In this document: positions 19,661 to 31,983 of the stretch, in pieces
Layout of the letters: each line of letters opens with the position of its first letter
How positions within the stretch are numbered: the first letter of the stretch is position 1
From: Endomychus coccineus
Taxonomy: Eukaryota > Arthropoda > Insecta > Coleoptera > Endomychidae
Assembly (NCBI GenBank): GCA_958510875.1
Contig: OY294067.1
Span: forward strand, 31,608,912 to 31,672,911
Length of the DNA: 64,000 nt
Reading direction: 5' to 3'
Notes under the pieces: model-generated
What the model was told of the DNA's origin: nothing
Databases searched by the model: none
What the model saw: the letters and a program-made list of their open reading frames with translations, nothing else
Program-made: the position numbers and the translations under genes

Positions 19661-22019
19661 AATTAAATTGTGTGTAATTCACACCACCTTGACCTGGTGA
19701 CCTGCTTTCATATTTCATCATTCTAGAATGGTGATACCGAAAATCGTGTTCGATAGTCCACGAATTTGTGGTTTCTTGAATGTCGCCTTTCATTAGTTCA
19801 TTATTCTAAAACATAAAAGACGTAATAGATCGTTATAAAACAGTAATATTTGGAGAGACGCCGCAGATAATAAGTCTGTTTCATGAATCGGTGCTTGTAC
19901 GAAATCTTTCCGTTTCCTCTTCTTATTTTCTTATATCTCACTCGCTTCCACTCTTGCTGTAAAGCATTCTTCAAACACTTTGCATATTAATAATCCTGTT
20001 TTCATCGAAGATTTTAATCGAGCTCACCAACTATCTTGGAAGTTGGCACCGAATTGCGGAGGGTGGCGAGTCCAACTTTGATGATGTATTATATTATAGT
20101 ATATTACTATATAACTGTCCGATTCATCTTTTAAAACCAGCCTTCTTTTACTTTCAATTTATTGAAATAAACACTGTTCTTGTCATTTAATATCATTGCT
20201 GATCGTTTTGGGTTTTCAATTTCATTTTAGCATGGCGTCAAGTTCAAACCATCCGGCGCTGGTATTTTACTTTCTTTGTAGATATTTTTGGAGCTGTTAT
20301 TTGGAGAGGAAGGGACTATAATATGTGTTACGATAGAATTTGTAGAATTTAATTGAATTATTTATTTATTTCAATAAACTTATGTTTGTCTTTCTTTTTT
20401 TGTACACGGTCATATGGATACTGCGAGCTGATGGCATTCGGAATATTATAGTGGCCAGGATGGACAGAAACAAACACCAGGCAAGTTAAAGGTAAGAATC
20501 GAATCTGCTGTTATAGTCCAGTCAATGAAGCATTTTTACTATCAATTTTTCTCCAGTAAATGGATTTTCATAAAATTAGGTTCCAGGATAGTTGGTGTTG
20601 TAAATGAGAACTCTTAAATTTTAGGAGTTATTGTTCTAACCTATAAAAAAAGTACATATAAAATAATAAATAAATAAAAGTCCAATAGAAATAACAATGG
20701 TATACATGGATTTTTGAGTCCATAATGCAACTTTTTATCCTTACAATTTTATTGAAAAAATGCATACACTCCGAGTTATAGCCCTTTTAAAAACAGGGGG
20801 GGGGGACGAACCTTAAGTATAAAGAACCGTAAAAGTTATTTGAAATGAGTGGAGGTTGTTAGTTGTTAAAAAATTAATACTTTTGGCTTATACTATTTTT
20901 TTAAACAATTATTTTACAAGAAATATTAAGGAAAATCAATTTAAATTGATCTATAAAAAGGCTATAACTCGAAGGTCATGTATTTTTTCGAAAAAATTAC
21001 AAGAATAAATGTTTTTATTTTGAGAGCAAAAATCCATTTTCGTCAATTTTGTCATTGTTAAGGGGTAGTCGAATTTATTAGATAAAAGTTTGAAATGTTT
21101 TAATATTGCTGACGAATTCTTAATAAGCGGCCCCAAAAACCCCTTTGTTGTGAATTTCATCAAAATCGAACCAATAGATTTTGATTTGGAAGATGCCAAC
21201 CTTTATTCTCGATTTACCGTATCTCAGGCAACGCGATCAAAGCTCAATAACTCGGAAACAATGTGTTTTCTTTTTCAAATTACTAACGAAACATGTTTAT
21301 TTGGCATTAAGCTAGATGCTCCAGGCATTTTCTAAGTTCCAGGATTCACCCTTCCTTTCGTACCCCCTCAAACTTAAGTTGACAGTTTTACGGTTTTTTG
21401 ACGGAAAATATTCATTTTAAAAAAAGTTATAGAGACAAAAAATGTGTATTTTTGATAACAAATGATTTATTTTATCTTAAAATATGATTTTTGCAAATTC
21501 GTGTTTTTATACCGTTTGTCAACCAGTCTTTTAGCTCTAAAAATGCTTCTTGCAAGAATTTTTTTGTTTTTCCTTTGAGATAGAAGTGTCCGGTCGTCAG
21601 TGAACTGCGATTTATAAAATATGTCTCCTTGTGATGTGTAACGTAATGCTCGCAAGTCAATAACTTTGAGTTCCCCCTTTTTTCTTCCAGGCTGTACAGA
21701 CTTATAGTAGGCCAAGGAATCAAATGATTTAGAAAAGGCGTGGTCTAGATAATCATCGTAGGGCCCTGGCTATTTTCGATCTGACCTATAAATTTCAGCA
21801 TATATTCACCCGGTATGTTTCTGATGCGTGATTTGTTTTCTTTCTATTTGGGCATGCATTTTCTTTCCATTTGTGAATTGCCGACCTCAAGGAATTTTTG
21901 CTCAATGGTGATTTCGTGTGAGATTGTTCGGTTCACTAGCGCATTTGTCCGTTTCTATATTTACATCCATCACTGTATACAACTCTGGAGACAGACATCT
22001 AACTACCGAAAGAGTCGAT
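19661..22019. other. no gene recognised; AT-rich flank of the satellite
   Basis: Short open frames only. A G-run lies at about 20800-20809. Short stretches around 20757-20790 and 20955-20992 (ctccgagttatagccc and ggctataactcgaagg) are inverted relative to each other, possibly ends of a decayed MITE. The last few hundred bases may be LINE 5' sequence leading into the reverse transcriptase remains at 22020. Confidence 0.5.
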
Positions 22020-23640
22020 GAACAGAATGACCGTTGCAATAGTGACTTTCGTCTGTTCACCGACATAGTCAATTACAAGGTGAAGTGGGCTATATCCGAG
22101 TTCGCACCGTACAAATCCCCAGGCGAAGATGGATCTTCCCGACTCTCCTACAAGAGGGTCAGGAAATCATCAAGCTATTGGTGAAAATCTTCTGATTTTG
22201 CGTAGCCACTGGCTTTATTCCAAAGCTATGGCAGGCAGTGAAAGTCGTGTTCATTCCAAAGGCTGGTAAAACTGATTATACCCAAGCTAGGGCATTCCGC
22301 CCTATTAGTCTAACCTCAATCCTATCAAAGGCAATGGAGAGACTGATTGACATACACTTGAGAGATGACCCACTGAAGGCCTATCTCTTATACTGTCGTC
22401 AACACGCCTACCAGGCTGGCCTCTCAACTGAAACGGCCTTGCATCATCTAGTCACACGAATAGATGGTGCTATGGCCCGAGAGGAACATGCCCTTGGGCT
22501 ATTTATGGACATCGAAGAGGCATTTGATAACACGTCCGTCGAGTCTATCTGCTTAGTCGCTGAGGAGCATGGAATCGGTTCAACATTAGTCGCAACATAA
22601 CGGATGCGTTGTACAAACCACCGCTACAAAAGGCTGCCTTGGTGTCTTGTAGTCGATGGACTCTTGGAGGAACTGGAAGAGGCTGTGTTCTATGCCCAAG
22701 CCTATGCCAATGACCTGGTTGGCGTCACCTTTGGGTCGCTGTGTGAGCTGCAAAACACGCTGCTCAGCATGGTGGACGGCTGCTGCCGCCGGAGGGACTC
22801 CTGACAACACGAAAATGGTTCTGTTTACAAGGAAACGTAAGCTGGGCACACTTCCAGAGATTACTTTTTCTGCAAAGGGTGGGTGGAGTTTCTGGGAGTA
22901 ATCTTAAACTCTAAACTGACCTGGCGCGAACACTTAGAATATCGAGTGAAGAAGACCTCTGCGTCCTGTTGGGCGTGCAGAATAGCTTTCAGTAGCACAT
23001 GGGGATTGCAGACAAAGATTCTGTATTGGATCTATACCGCTGTGATCAGGCCTATGGTCACCTATACTCCGGTAGTGTGGTGGTCGGGGAGAAGGACTGG
23101 TATGTCCCCCGGACCGACTGCAGCGGCTTGCATGCATAGGCATATTGAGCGGTATGAGGTCGGCTCCAACGAGAGCCCTTAAAGCTCTCTGATTACCACC
23201 TCTACACTTATACATAAAAACTAAAGCCATGAGAACGGCGTATAGGTTAAAGGGCCTAGGCCACTGAACCAAAACGCACTACTCCCGTGGACAGTCAGCG
23301 ATTTTAAGTAAGTCTCTAAATGCCCCATACTATAAATGAAGCAAGATAGCATGATCCCTGCTATATGTCTCACTTCTCCCAAAATCCTCATGCCGGATAG
23401 AGGAGACTGGAGTAACGAAACTCACCCTACCGCCAACAGGTGGGCTCGTATGGCGAATGGTTCACAGATGCGTCCAAGGTAGGTCAGGCTTCTGGGGCGG
23501 GAATGTATCTAAAAACGCCAAAGATCACTATCTCAGTATCTCTAGGCGCTTACTGCACGATTTTTCAGGCGAAGGTCTACGCAATATCGACTTGTGCCAT
23601 GGAAAACCTGCGAAGAAACTAATGTAAATAGGCGCATATA
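22020..23640 (+). pseudogene. LINE copy A, reverse transcriptase and RNase H start (LOA/Lian-like), broken
   Basis: Several phases joined by frameshifts encode reverse transcriptase blocks in order: KVKWAISEFAPYKSPGEDG (about 22080), FIPKAGKTDYTQARAFRPIS (about 22245), a FMDIEEAFD segment (about 22503), AYANDLVGVTFG in place of the catalytic YADD box (about 22700), then the thumb (FLGVILNSKLTWREH at about 22885) and the start of an RNase H domain (WFTDASKVG, about 23458). Reverse transcriptase plus RNase H on an APE-type LINE fits the LOA/Lian group. The catalytic box is mutated and the frame is broken many times, so it is dead. The second copy at 37345-39330 guided the reading. Its 3' part continues at 25178 and 26205 after two insertions. 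Confidence 0.82.
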
Positions 23641-25127
23641 CACACATCAAAAAAATGTAGGGGTTAGCGATATCTTCAGGGTTTCGTCACTTGGTAATGG
23701 GAAATTTAATACAATTTTTGTTACCCACCTAGAACATAAACTTTTGTCACATAATTTATTTATAATTTCATACAAAGTTTGCAAATCAATTGAAAGCTTC
23801 AATCTAACTGAAAAGAGTGAAAAATTTGAATTCAATGCACTTAGGATTCTGAGCAAAAAAATTGTCACTGGTCAATGTCTAATACAGAGTGTGTCCACCG
23901 CGATTGTTCAAAACTGCCCTACATCGATTTGGTAAGCTGAGAATAAGGTTATCGATGCTTTCCTGATCAATCGCATTCCATTCTTCAACCAGAGTATGGA
24001 ACAATTGATTTCGTGTCTGGAAGAGAATGTTACGCCTTAAAATTCAAAAATTCAAAAGGCGAATCCAAAACACTTATACCACTCTCATCCAAGTAATCTC
24101 TTACGATCGCGGCGGTATGAGGGCGCGCATTGTCATGCATGAAGATGAAGTTTTCACCTACTGCAGCTGCATACGGAATGACAAATGGTTCTAATATCAG
24201 GTCCCTATATCTAAGAGCATTTACAAACCTCTCCAGCAATACGAGGTCGCTTCTTCCGCCAATGCTGATACCACCATAAAAAACCATCACCGTTCCGCCT
24301 TGGTAGCTGTGAACTTCCTGTGCAGTCCTAAGTCTCCAAACATTTCCAGGTTGTCTCCATACACGAGTACGTCTAGTATCTGGACGTAAACCGAATCTCG
24401 ATTCATGTCTAAACAACACAGGAGTCCATTCTCGCACGCCCCATTCGATGTGATTTCTAGCCCAGACTATTCGGGCCTCGCGATTTCCTCTGGATAATGG
24501 TGGAGCTCTCCATGGACGCCTGGCACGTAAATTGGACTCGTGTAGTCTATTTCTCACAGTTTGGTCACTTATCTGTATATGGTGAGCGTTTCTGAGTTCC
24601 AAACTTAGTTGACCTGCCGTGTGGGTTGGATTTCTCAGAGCTTGAATTCTCAGAAATCTGTCCTGTGTCGCCGTTGTTATTCTGGTACGGCCAGTATGTT
24701 GCTCTCTAACATCACCAGTTTGATTATAACGAATCCTTAAACGACTTATAGTGGACTGGTTAGTCCCTAATTCATTGGCAACAACCCTCTGCGACATTCC
24801 AGCTTGAAGCATTCCAATGGCCCTTAAGTGCACGTCTCTCTGAAGGTTCCATAATTTAGACAAACAACACTACTCAAAATTTCCAATAATTACCATTCGC
24901 TGGTCGGATAACATCCGATTTGATCTGATGAATGAAACAAGGAACGACATGAAGAAAATGAATAGTCGTTGGAAAAAAGAGGAACACATGCCATGATGTT
25001 CAAAATGATAAAAAACTATTGTGTAAATAACAAACAAAGATCTGCAACGCGATAATGCCACGTGGATCTCCGAGAATTAATAAACAATCCCAAAATATGC
25101 TTGACCCTTAGATTCGTTTGATGTGTG
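23641..25127 (-). mobile_element. Tc1-like transposon inserted in LINE copy A
   Basis: The ends are CACACATCAAA (23641) and the inverse TTTGATGTGTG (to 25127), flanked by TA at 23639-23640 and 25128-25129. Similarity between the ends continues about 30 bp inward (tgtaggggttagc against ctaagggtcaagc). It contains a Tc1-type transposase on the minus strand. Length 1487 bp is normal for Tc1. Confidence 0.8.
24030..24863 (-). pseudogene. Tc1-like transposase, catalytically dead
   Basis: 277 codons. Residues 15-45 form the N-terminal helix-turn-helix (GMSQRVVANELGTNQSTIS), followed by a second DNA-binding domain to about 115. In the DDE domain the expected first aspartate of the LFSDESRF-type motif is histidine (VLFRHESRF, residue 153). 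The second aspartate is kept (MHDNARPHT, D244). The C terminus is lost at LDSPFEFLNFKA instead of the SPDLNPxE motif; remnants of the normal C terminus (EEWNAIDQESI on the minus strand) lie at about 23940-24000, separated by a small rearrangement. Thus two of three catalytic residues are missing. Confidence 0.85.
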
Positions 25128-25212
25128 TACATATTTGCACAGCCAGCCGGTCAGCTCTGGGAGCTCTCAAATCACCCAGTCACATCAAGGCTTATCAAAG
25201 AATGTAGATATA

Positions 25213-26202
25213 CAGTTCTCGTCAAATAACTTGGCCCGTACGTCATCAATGGGCGTATCTGATTATGAAAAGTTCTTGATTCACACGTGTTATATTGTTA
25301 GGTTGGTAGTTTTTCTACAGAAATTTCCGTAAGCCACACGCTGCAGAATCAACTTTATCGGTTGTATTCGTACCTAGTAGTGTTCGTCATTCCGAGCTTA
25401 CCATGTTTATTTATAAATATTTCCTGCTGTTATAACCTATAACATTCGTTAGTTTACATTGTTTACTCAGATTATCTTTTTAGAGTGAATATTAGTTTAA
25501 ATACTTTTAATGTATTGTCGTGTATTAGTACGGATTACACTTAACGGACGTGCAGCAGAAATTGTGTTAGGTTCCCTGTGAATGAAGGAATCAGACAGCA
25601 ACGGCATTTGAATACAATTGCATCAGGACATGGTGAAGAACCACATTACCATGATGTTACTATTTCATGAGAACATGACAGTACCTACCTATGAATCTAC
25701 TTCCACTATTTCTGTGATGGAAATTTTGACAAAAAACCTGTTTCCCCAGCAAGACATGTAAATACAATCTACGTAGAAACGCTTTCAGAATAGATTTTCA
25801 ATTTGCTGATGCTCAAGGGGCCTAACATTAATATCGTGGTAATAAACGGTAGCCACATCTCACAATAATGATGAGATTTTGTAAAAAATAACGGAAGCAA
25901 ATGATAAATTGAAATTGTTCACACTTAGATTCGCGATAACAGGAGTCAGGTGTCAGACATAAGATTTGACAATTGACAAGACAGGTCTGCAACTTGACAA
26001 AAATAACGTGATTCAAATACGATAGGACGGGGATGTTTTGTCTCTTTCTAGATCATTACTATGCCATTGACGTATGTGGTTTTCTTAGAAATTATATGTT
26101 ACAATGTTTCTTTATCTAAATCATGAGTATTAGAAGAAGATAGACAATTCATAATGTGCCGATATTATTTCATACAGGTGTCAAGTTATTTGACGAGAAC
26201 TG
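25213..26202. mobile_element. mariner-type MITE inserted in LINE copy A
   Basis: A 990-bp non-coding element with inverted ends CAGTTCTCGTCAAATAACTT and its complement ending at 26202, flanked by TA at 25211-25212 and 26203-26204. LINE sequence resumes directly after it (ctagctgaactataaag), as judged against LINE copy B. No transposase is visible inside. Confidence 0.8.
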
Positions 26203-26204
26203 TA

Positions 26205-26800
26205 CACTAGCTGAACTATAAAGTTCAACTCATCTGGGTCCCTGGACACAGTGTAGTTGAAAGAAATGAAATGACCGACTCCCTGGCCAGGCGAGGGTCG
26301 TCCGGCGCCCCTATCGGGCCGGAGCCAATAGTCGCTTTATTGAATTGCGTGAGGGTACTCGCCCTTCTGGGCCAATTGAATAAAGAACTGTCGGGGAATC
26401 ACCACGCATGAGGTAGGCCAAGTTCTTCATTAAAGAGCCTGTGCCTAGGCTCTCAAAGAAATTCATTTCTCTGAACATAACGGATATCAGAGAGATGACT
26501 GGAATCCTAACCGGTCACCGTCGTCTTAACAAACGCCTTCATACTATGGGTATCGCTGATGATCCTATATGTAGGAAATTCGGAGAGGCGGAATAAACTG
26601 CCTCTCACATCCTGTTGGAATGTTCTGCTTTGACATATCTTTCAGGCACGAACACTTCGGAGATTAAAAACTGCCACCAGAAAAACTTATGGAAGCCAGC
26701 GCTGGCAATATTCAAGGGTTTCTGGCGGGGCACAAACCTGCTAGAATAGAATGAGCTTCTGATCACGGGTCAAATGGCACAGTGGAGACTGTGAAGAATT
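26205..26800 (+). pseudogene. LINE copy A, 3' part (RNase H end and zinc-knuckle region)
   Basis: Collinear with 38680-39250 of LINE copy B: the RNase H end (aactcatctgggtccctg), then the region coding GHR..L..HTMGI.DDPIC and a C/H-rich segment ending in LLECSA. Stops and shifts are present (for example TAA in GAGGCGGAATAAACTGCC). The match ends near 26760. A small LINE piece at about 25178-25210 (cacatcaaggcttatcaaag) lies between the Tc1 and MITE insertions. Confidence 0.75.
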
Positions 26801-28048
26801 ATGTTAAAATAAAATTATAACGGACAAACAAAAAGTAAATTTGAACAGTTTTTCAAAAAATAAATTATGTGACCAATATGATGATTATATTTTACTGTAC
26901 TTAAGTTGGGTATTACTACTGTCACAACTGTTTCTCACTTGTCTTAGGATATTGTTAATTTAAAAAATGTTCATTTGATTATTTTTAATCACAAAAATTG
27001 ATATTGAATTTTAAATGTATTCATAATATCACACAATATTGTTAAATAAATTTTCCTGTGGGAAATTAAACCGAATAAAAAATATGAAAATTATTTAGAA
27101 AAGTTTAAAAACATCAAATCTATAGACCTGTTAGTGGAGTCATTCTACGGAAAAATGAGGCGAGGTTCGTAAAAATTTGATAGAGGTTGGGGAGATGGAA
27201 AAAGCTGTTTCTTGTGATAAGAGTAATGATATTCCAGAATTTCTACAAGAAATTTTTACCGGAACCATCCCAAAAATCCCAAAAACTGGTTTCTGGGCCT
27301 TTTTTTAGGTCAGTTTTGAAGTTTTAATTTTTTTCAACCCCTTAGACTTGTGACTGAGGTTTGGGAGTTGGACCCTTTTATTGTCCATGTTCAAGGAAGC
27401 TTTGGTTCAAATTTGGAGTGTTTGCAATCATTACTTCCCCTAGAATAGATATATATTGTTATGATTTCATTTCCTAAACAATAAAATGATAAAATTAGAA
27501 CTTACCGAACATTGAAAATCAGAAAAGATTAATAAAAAGATATTATATGGAATTAATCACAATCTTAAAAGTTGAATAATAGTTAGTATAATATAATATA
27601 GAATAAAAGTGAAAAACAAGAACTTCAGTGAAAGTGAATAAACGTACAGTGTTACGAAGGAAGAAATCATAATTAAAATGATTACAAAAACTATCATGAG
27701 ATAGCACAAACTATTGAAAAATGTAGATATAAGTTAGGATTAGTAAATTTGAGTTATATAATGTTAAAGAAATGTTATATTATGTATTAGTTATTAATAG
27801 TGACAACTGTCAAATTTATAATAATTATAGGAATAATCATATTAATAATAACCTAATCATAGGTTATCTTATACCAAAGTGTGTGGAAAAATGTAGGCAA
27901 TATGAATATAAAAAGAAGGAATCATCATCATTTAAAATAAGTTGAAAATCGCCAATAATTAAAAAATTAAAGAATACTAAATTCTGATTGGTCGAAGCAA
28001 TTTTATAGACGTCAGATTAGTAACAATGTAAAAGTTCTGTCAGTTTGC
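26801..28048. other. AT-rich DNA without a recognised gene
   Basis: No convincing coding sequence. Bases 27130-27163 (gtggagtcattctacggaaa and flanks) recur inverted at about 29620-29652, a ~32-bp inverted repeat 2.5 kb apart that may mark the ends of a degraded element. Confidence 0.45.
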
Positions 28049-28780
28049 AACAATGACAGGTAAAAATATTGTGTATATCTTATGATGTTTTTTTTTCTGT
28101 ATTTTTCTGTTTTGAATAAATATAAATAGGTTAGTTATTAAAAAGAAAACTACTAAATTCTTTACCTGTAATATGTAATCAGTTATTATATTTATTATTA
28201 TATGTATGATTTTTTGACTCCATTATTGGTATTTTCTTTTTCTGCTTGTTGTACTGGACGAACTGCTGCAGCTGCTAGCTTCTGAATCAGTGATCGCGGA
28301 CCTAAAGGTCTCATCTGTTTCATCATCACTGAAACAATATATATCTGACTCCCATTCATTTGGTATATCTTCATCTTCATATTGGATTTCTTCTTCTTCT
28401 TCCTCTTGACCATCTTTTTCAATTTCTGGGATTGCAGGAATAATGGGGTCAAGTTCTTCAACAACCGCTGATCCCTCGATTATGTTTTCTGCATTTTGGC
28501 AAGTAGTGTTTCTACCAGAATGACATAAATTGCAACAATCCTAGAACCGACTGTCTATGTACCCTACAACATCAATTACAACAAGCAGAAAAAGAAAATA
28601 CCAATAATGGAGTCAAAAAATCATACATATACTAATAAATATAATAACTAATTACATATTACAGATAAAGAATATAGTACTGTTTTTTTTTAATAACTAA
28701 CCTATTTATATTTATTCAAAACAGAAAAATACAGAAAAAAAAACATCATAAGATACACAATATTTTTACCTGTCATTGTT
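28049..28780. repeat. foldback (arms about 205 bp, loop about 323 bp)
   Basis: Left arm 28049-28253 (starting aacaatgacagg) is nearly the reverse complement of right arm 28577-28780 (ending cctgtcattgtt). The arms include the last codons of the acidic reading frame at 28223-28540, so the structure may have arisen by inverted duplication of a gene's 3' end. A transcript across it would form a long hairpin. Confidence 0.85.
28223..28540 (-). CDS. candidate 3' exon of an unidentified acidic protein
   Basis: 106 codons are open on the minus strand, from a splice-acceptor-like TTCTAG just above 28540 to TAA at 28223-28225, with no ATG at the start. The translation begins with a cysteine cluster (CCNLCHSGRNTTC), then a strongly acidic stretch (EEEEEIQYEDEDIPNEWESD), a Ser-rich run and a basic RKRKYQ end. 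The composition is far from random AT-rich DNA, which suggests real coding sequence, but no family is recognised and no upstream exon was found. It could be part of a transposon-encoded protein. A Lys-rich frame in another phase over the same bases is its shadow. Confidence 0.35.
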   Translation of the reverse strand, partial: DCCNLCHSGRNTTCQNAENIIEGSAVVEELDPIIPAIPEIEKDGQEEEEEEIQYEDEDIPNEWESDIYCFSDDETDETFRSAITDSEASSCSSSSSTTSRKRKYQ

Positions 28781-29393
28781 TTATAAAAATAATTTTTATC
28801 TCATAATATTGGTAGGCGTGGTCCACATCATCAGAAGTAACATTTTGTCGCGTCTTGAATTAGAAAAAGCGCAGGTGATGTATTATATACCTATATATTC
28901 TATAATAATTAATATGTGTAGTAAAAAGAAATGTCACTATGTCACAAGCGGACCTCAAATAAATAATGTATATGTTTTCTCACATAGATATGCAAAAAAA
29001 GCCATATCTATACTCTAAGAACAATATTATAGTGATAAAATGGTATTATAATATAATAAAGGTGAGAAATCTGCGCGCGCATATATATATGCCGTAAATG
29101 GCCAAGAAATGGGCTGATGTTATAAAACAAGTTATACCACGTCAAACTATATAAAATAACCTTCAATTTGAGCTCAAAAAGAGTACTCTGCGATTTGTTT
29201 GCCGTAATGGGGGCATCTTCAAAATTTGGGCCAAATCTTCCAAATTTGGATTTTTATCAAAACTATTGGATATTTTAACTTAATCTTTGGATCACTTATT
29301 ATGGTCACCATGATCTACTTTGACACCAAATTTCATCCAATTTGGTGAAGATTTGATCAAAATAGCCCAATTTTAATTTTTACCCCTAAAAAC

Positions 29394-29394
<1 letters not shown>

Positions 29395-29446
<52 letters not shown>
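29395..29446. repeat. (TA)n microsatellite
   Basis: About 26 uninterrupted TA units between aacg and tgtttcttc. It is followed by a sequence with the CTGAAGATGG...GAAACG motif, which often borders transposon ends. Confidence 0.95.
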
Positions 29447-29448
<2 letters not shown>

Positions 29449-29610
29449 TCTTCTTAGGTTCTCGCGGACGTAATGTGTAGAACTGGATTCTCGGGTATTG
29501 ATCCGCGTTGTGTGGTTTCGGTCCTCAAAAGGACCAATTTCACGACGTTTCGGCAAAGTCGCATTTGCCATCTTCAGGTGATTCGACCGTAGAGTCTGGA
29601 AAATCTAGGC
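29446..29610 (-). ncRNA. hammerhead-like motif in a TE end (CTGAAGATGG...GCCGAAACGTCG)
   Basis: On the minus strand CTGAAGATGGCAAATGCG continues to TTTGCCGAAACGTCG: a CTGANGA box, a stem GGCAAA/TTTGCC and then GAAAC, which is the order of core elements in hammerhead ribozymes. A second hairpin (GGTCC...GGACC then GAAAC) follows. Related motifs occur at about 43215-43300. A cleavage site and stem I are not convincingly identified, so this may only be a conserved TE motif. Confidence 0.3.
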
Positions 29611-30535
29611 GAACTGTTCGTCTCATTTTTCCGTAGAATGACTCCACTATGTGACTGCAACTTTTTTGGATTTCAATATTTTTTTTCACGTTCTGCTAAA
29701 TTGAATTATTTAAATAAAATTAATTTCAAATTTTATTAACATATATATCAAATTTCCGTATTTTCGGTCTTTTAACGAAAATTTTCATATCAAGAGCATG
29801 GATCCGCAATATTTTACATGAAAGTACAGCTACCTTCCCTGAAAATTTTGAGACAATCGAAGTGGCAGCAGCTGAGTTATGAATTTTTAAAGAAAAAGCG
29901 ACATTTCTGAGTTTTTCGAGTTTTTTGCGCATACGTCAGCTAAATACGCTAGATATTCTGATTTAATCGGATTCCTGGGAAAATTTCCTATCAATTTGGG
30001 CTTTTCCAAATATTTTTTGGTCCTAAAATTTCATTTTTACCGAAGAAATTTGATTTTGAATTTTTTGACGTTAAAATTGGCCAAATTTTTTTATAGGCCG
30101 ATATATCCAAAATTTGATTTCCATATCGACCTGGAATTTTCAGGATCTAATTTTTTCGGTAATGAGAAAATTTGAACGAAATCGGAGATGTTGACCCATT
30201 GAGCGGTTGCTGTTCTGACGTGGAATGACTCTCAACTAAACTAAAAGTTTTAGAACTTGCAGTTGAAACATTGAGGCGTCTACAACGCCTTGCGGTCGCG
30301 GTATATTTCCCGCCTCTTCCCAGAGATACGCTGATTGGTTAGCAAATTATTGTTATATTCTCCAATCAAATGTCACAGGAGATACCCCCCTCTTCTCGAC
30401 TTGCTTTAAATATGTCCTGATGGTTTATTTAGGATGTAGATATTACAATATCTGATTTACGGGATGCTCCAGCTTCATTTCAACAATCTTTGGAATGAGA
30501 CATTGCCTAAAAAGCCGCGAGAAATTGATCACGTG

Positions 30536-30806
30536 ACTTTCCTCACTTTTGTAAGGAAAATAGTTTTCGAAAATATATTGGGAATGATTTAGAAACCTTC
30601 AATGAAAGTCCTTAAGATATACTCTATAACATTGAAATTTTATTCAAATAGTCTGCATAATGATTTTAATACTCTGTGTTTTATACTGACATCTGCTGTC
30701 AAAATTTGCCAAAGTAAACGTATATAATAAAATGTGACTTCAAATTTTTTTTTTGCCCGATTACGATACTTCCTTTACACTATATACTTGGTGTAGTGAG
30801 GGAAGT
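30536..30806. mobile_element. possible small MITE with ACTTTCCTCACT ends
   Basis: Inverted ends ACTTTCCTCACT (30536) and AGTGAGGGAAGT (30806). A related end (cctacactatataaaa...tagtgaggaaagtaaaaa) recurs at 31869-31908. No clear target duplication was found. Confidence 0.35.
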
Positions 30807-30883
30807 AAAAATATAGAAATGTATGACGTAAAATTTTTTTGGAAATAGATGGCAATCAGGTTTGATACGGTATCAGTTATCTA

Positions 30884-31225
30884 CAGGGCCGGATTTAGAG
30901 GTCTGGAGGCCTCGGAGCAACAAAAGAGTGGAGGCCCCCTGGCCCCAAATTATTTTCCAAATGAAATGAACAATTTTTTCAGTCGAGTTTTTCAATAAAT
31001 AATTTATTGTGAAACCAAGTAAATTCTTTTCGTATTTAACAAACATATATAAATATAATCGGAAACAAGACTTAGCGTAAAAAAATATCAAAGGAGAAGT
31101 TGTTTACTAGTGTTTACTAGTCGAATTTGAAAGATTTTTTTCTCCGAAGTCTATTATGGAGGCCCCTATTTTGTGGAGGCCCCGGGGCTGTAGCCCTGGT
31201 TGCCCTCCCCCTAAATCCGGCAGTG
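30884..31225. mobile_element. hAT-type MITE (342 bp)
   Basis: Ends CAGGGCCGGATTTAG and CTAAATCCGGCAGTG, flanked by 8-bp direct repeats gttatcta/cttatctg (6 of 8 identical). Internal GC-rich blocks ggaggcccc occur near both ends. CAGGG.../...CAGTG ends and an 8-bp duplication fit hAT. No transposase inside. Confidence 0.75.
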
Positions 31226-31983
31226 CTTATCTGATTGAATGAGATATATTGAATAATATGAGATAAATTTCAAAGGAGGTTGCGTTTTGCGTTCTATCTT
31301 TCCATCAACTTTGAACTCTCAAATATCGTGCTAGTGGAAACATGCAAATTGTCGTTGCTGATTTTATTTGAGTTTTACCATCCTCTGCTTGAAGGATACA
31401 AATGATACAACGATCATTTGAAACGATTTGTAAAGTTATAGCTAGAAAAACGGTCAGCAGTTGTTGGAATAAAGTTTCAACGTCGCACAATTGCGATCTA
31501 TTTTTTTGTAGATGAAGCATTTCTTAAAGGAACCCTAAAAATCAATAGTGTATTATTGTTATTGTATCGGAACTGTTTTAACCTTCATTCATTTTGGCAG
31601 GTCAACTATTTACACAGAAAATAGACTGTATCTTTACACTACGGTGACATCACTTGGATATTTCTAACACTTCTGCACTTCTGCAGGTTAAATATATATG
31701 TGTGATATATATTTATAACTAGAAAAACACGGTTGTCTTTATGCTTCAATGAGATCCATAATTCCGCACACACAATGTCAAAAATAGTCTAGATAGATTC
31801 AGAAATGCTCAAAATGGATATATCCGCGAAAATCCGGAAACATTTTTTTTGAGCCGATTACAATACCTACTTCCTACACTATATAAAACGTATAGTGAGG
31901 AAAGTAAAAATGTTATAGACAAACTTTAAAGGAAAAATCTCAACATTATCCGTGATACTTACGTCTGAATGTATCCGTTTCAT

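Noticed and set aside
20757..20992. Possible MITE from two inverted gagttatagcc stretches
   Set aside because: The similarity is short and imperfect and no target duplication could be defined.
28198..28464. Lys-rich 88-codon frame on the minus strand
   Set aside because: It is an alternative phase of the acidic, Glu/Asp-coding exon, whose codons read as Lys/Arg when shifted.
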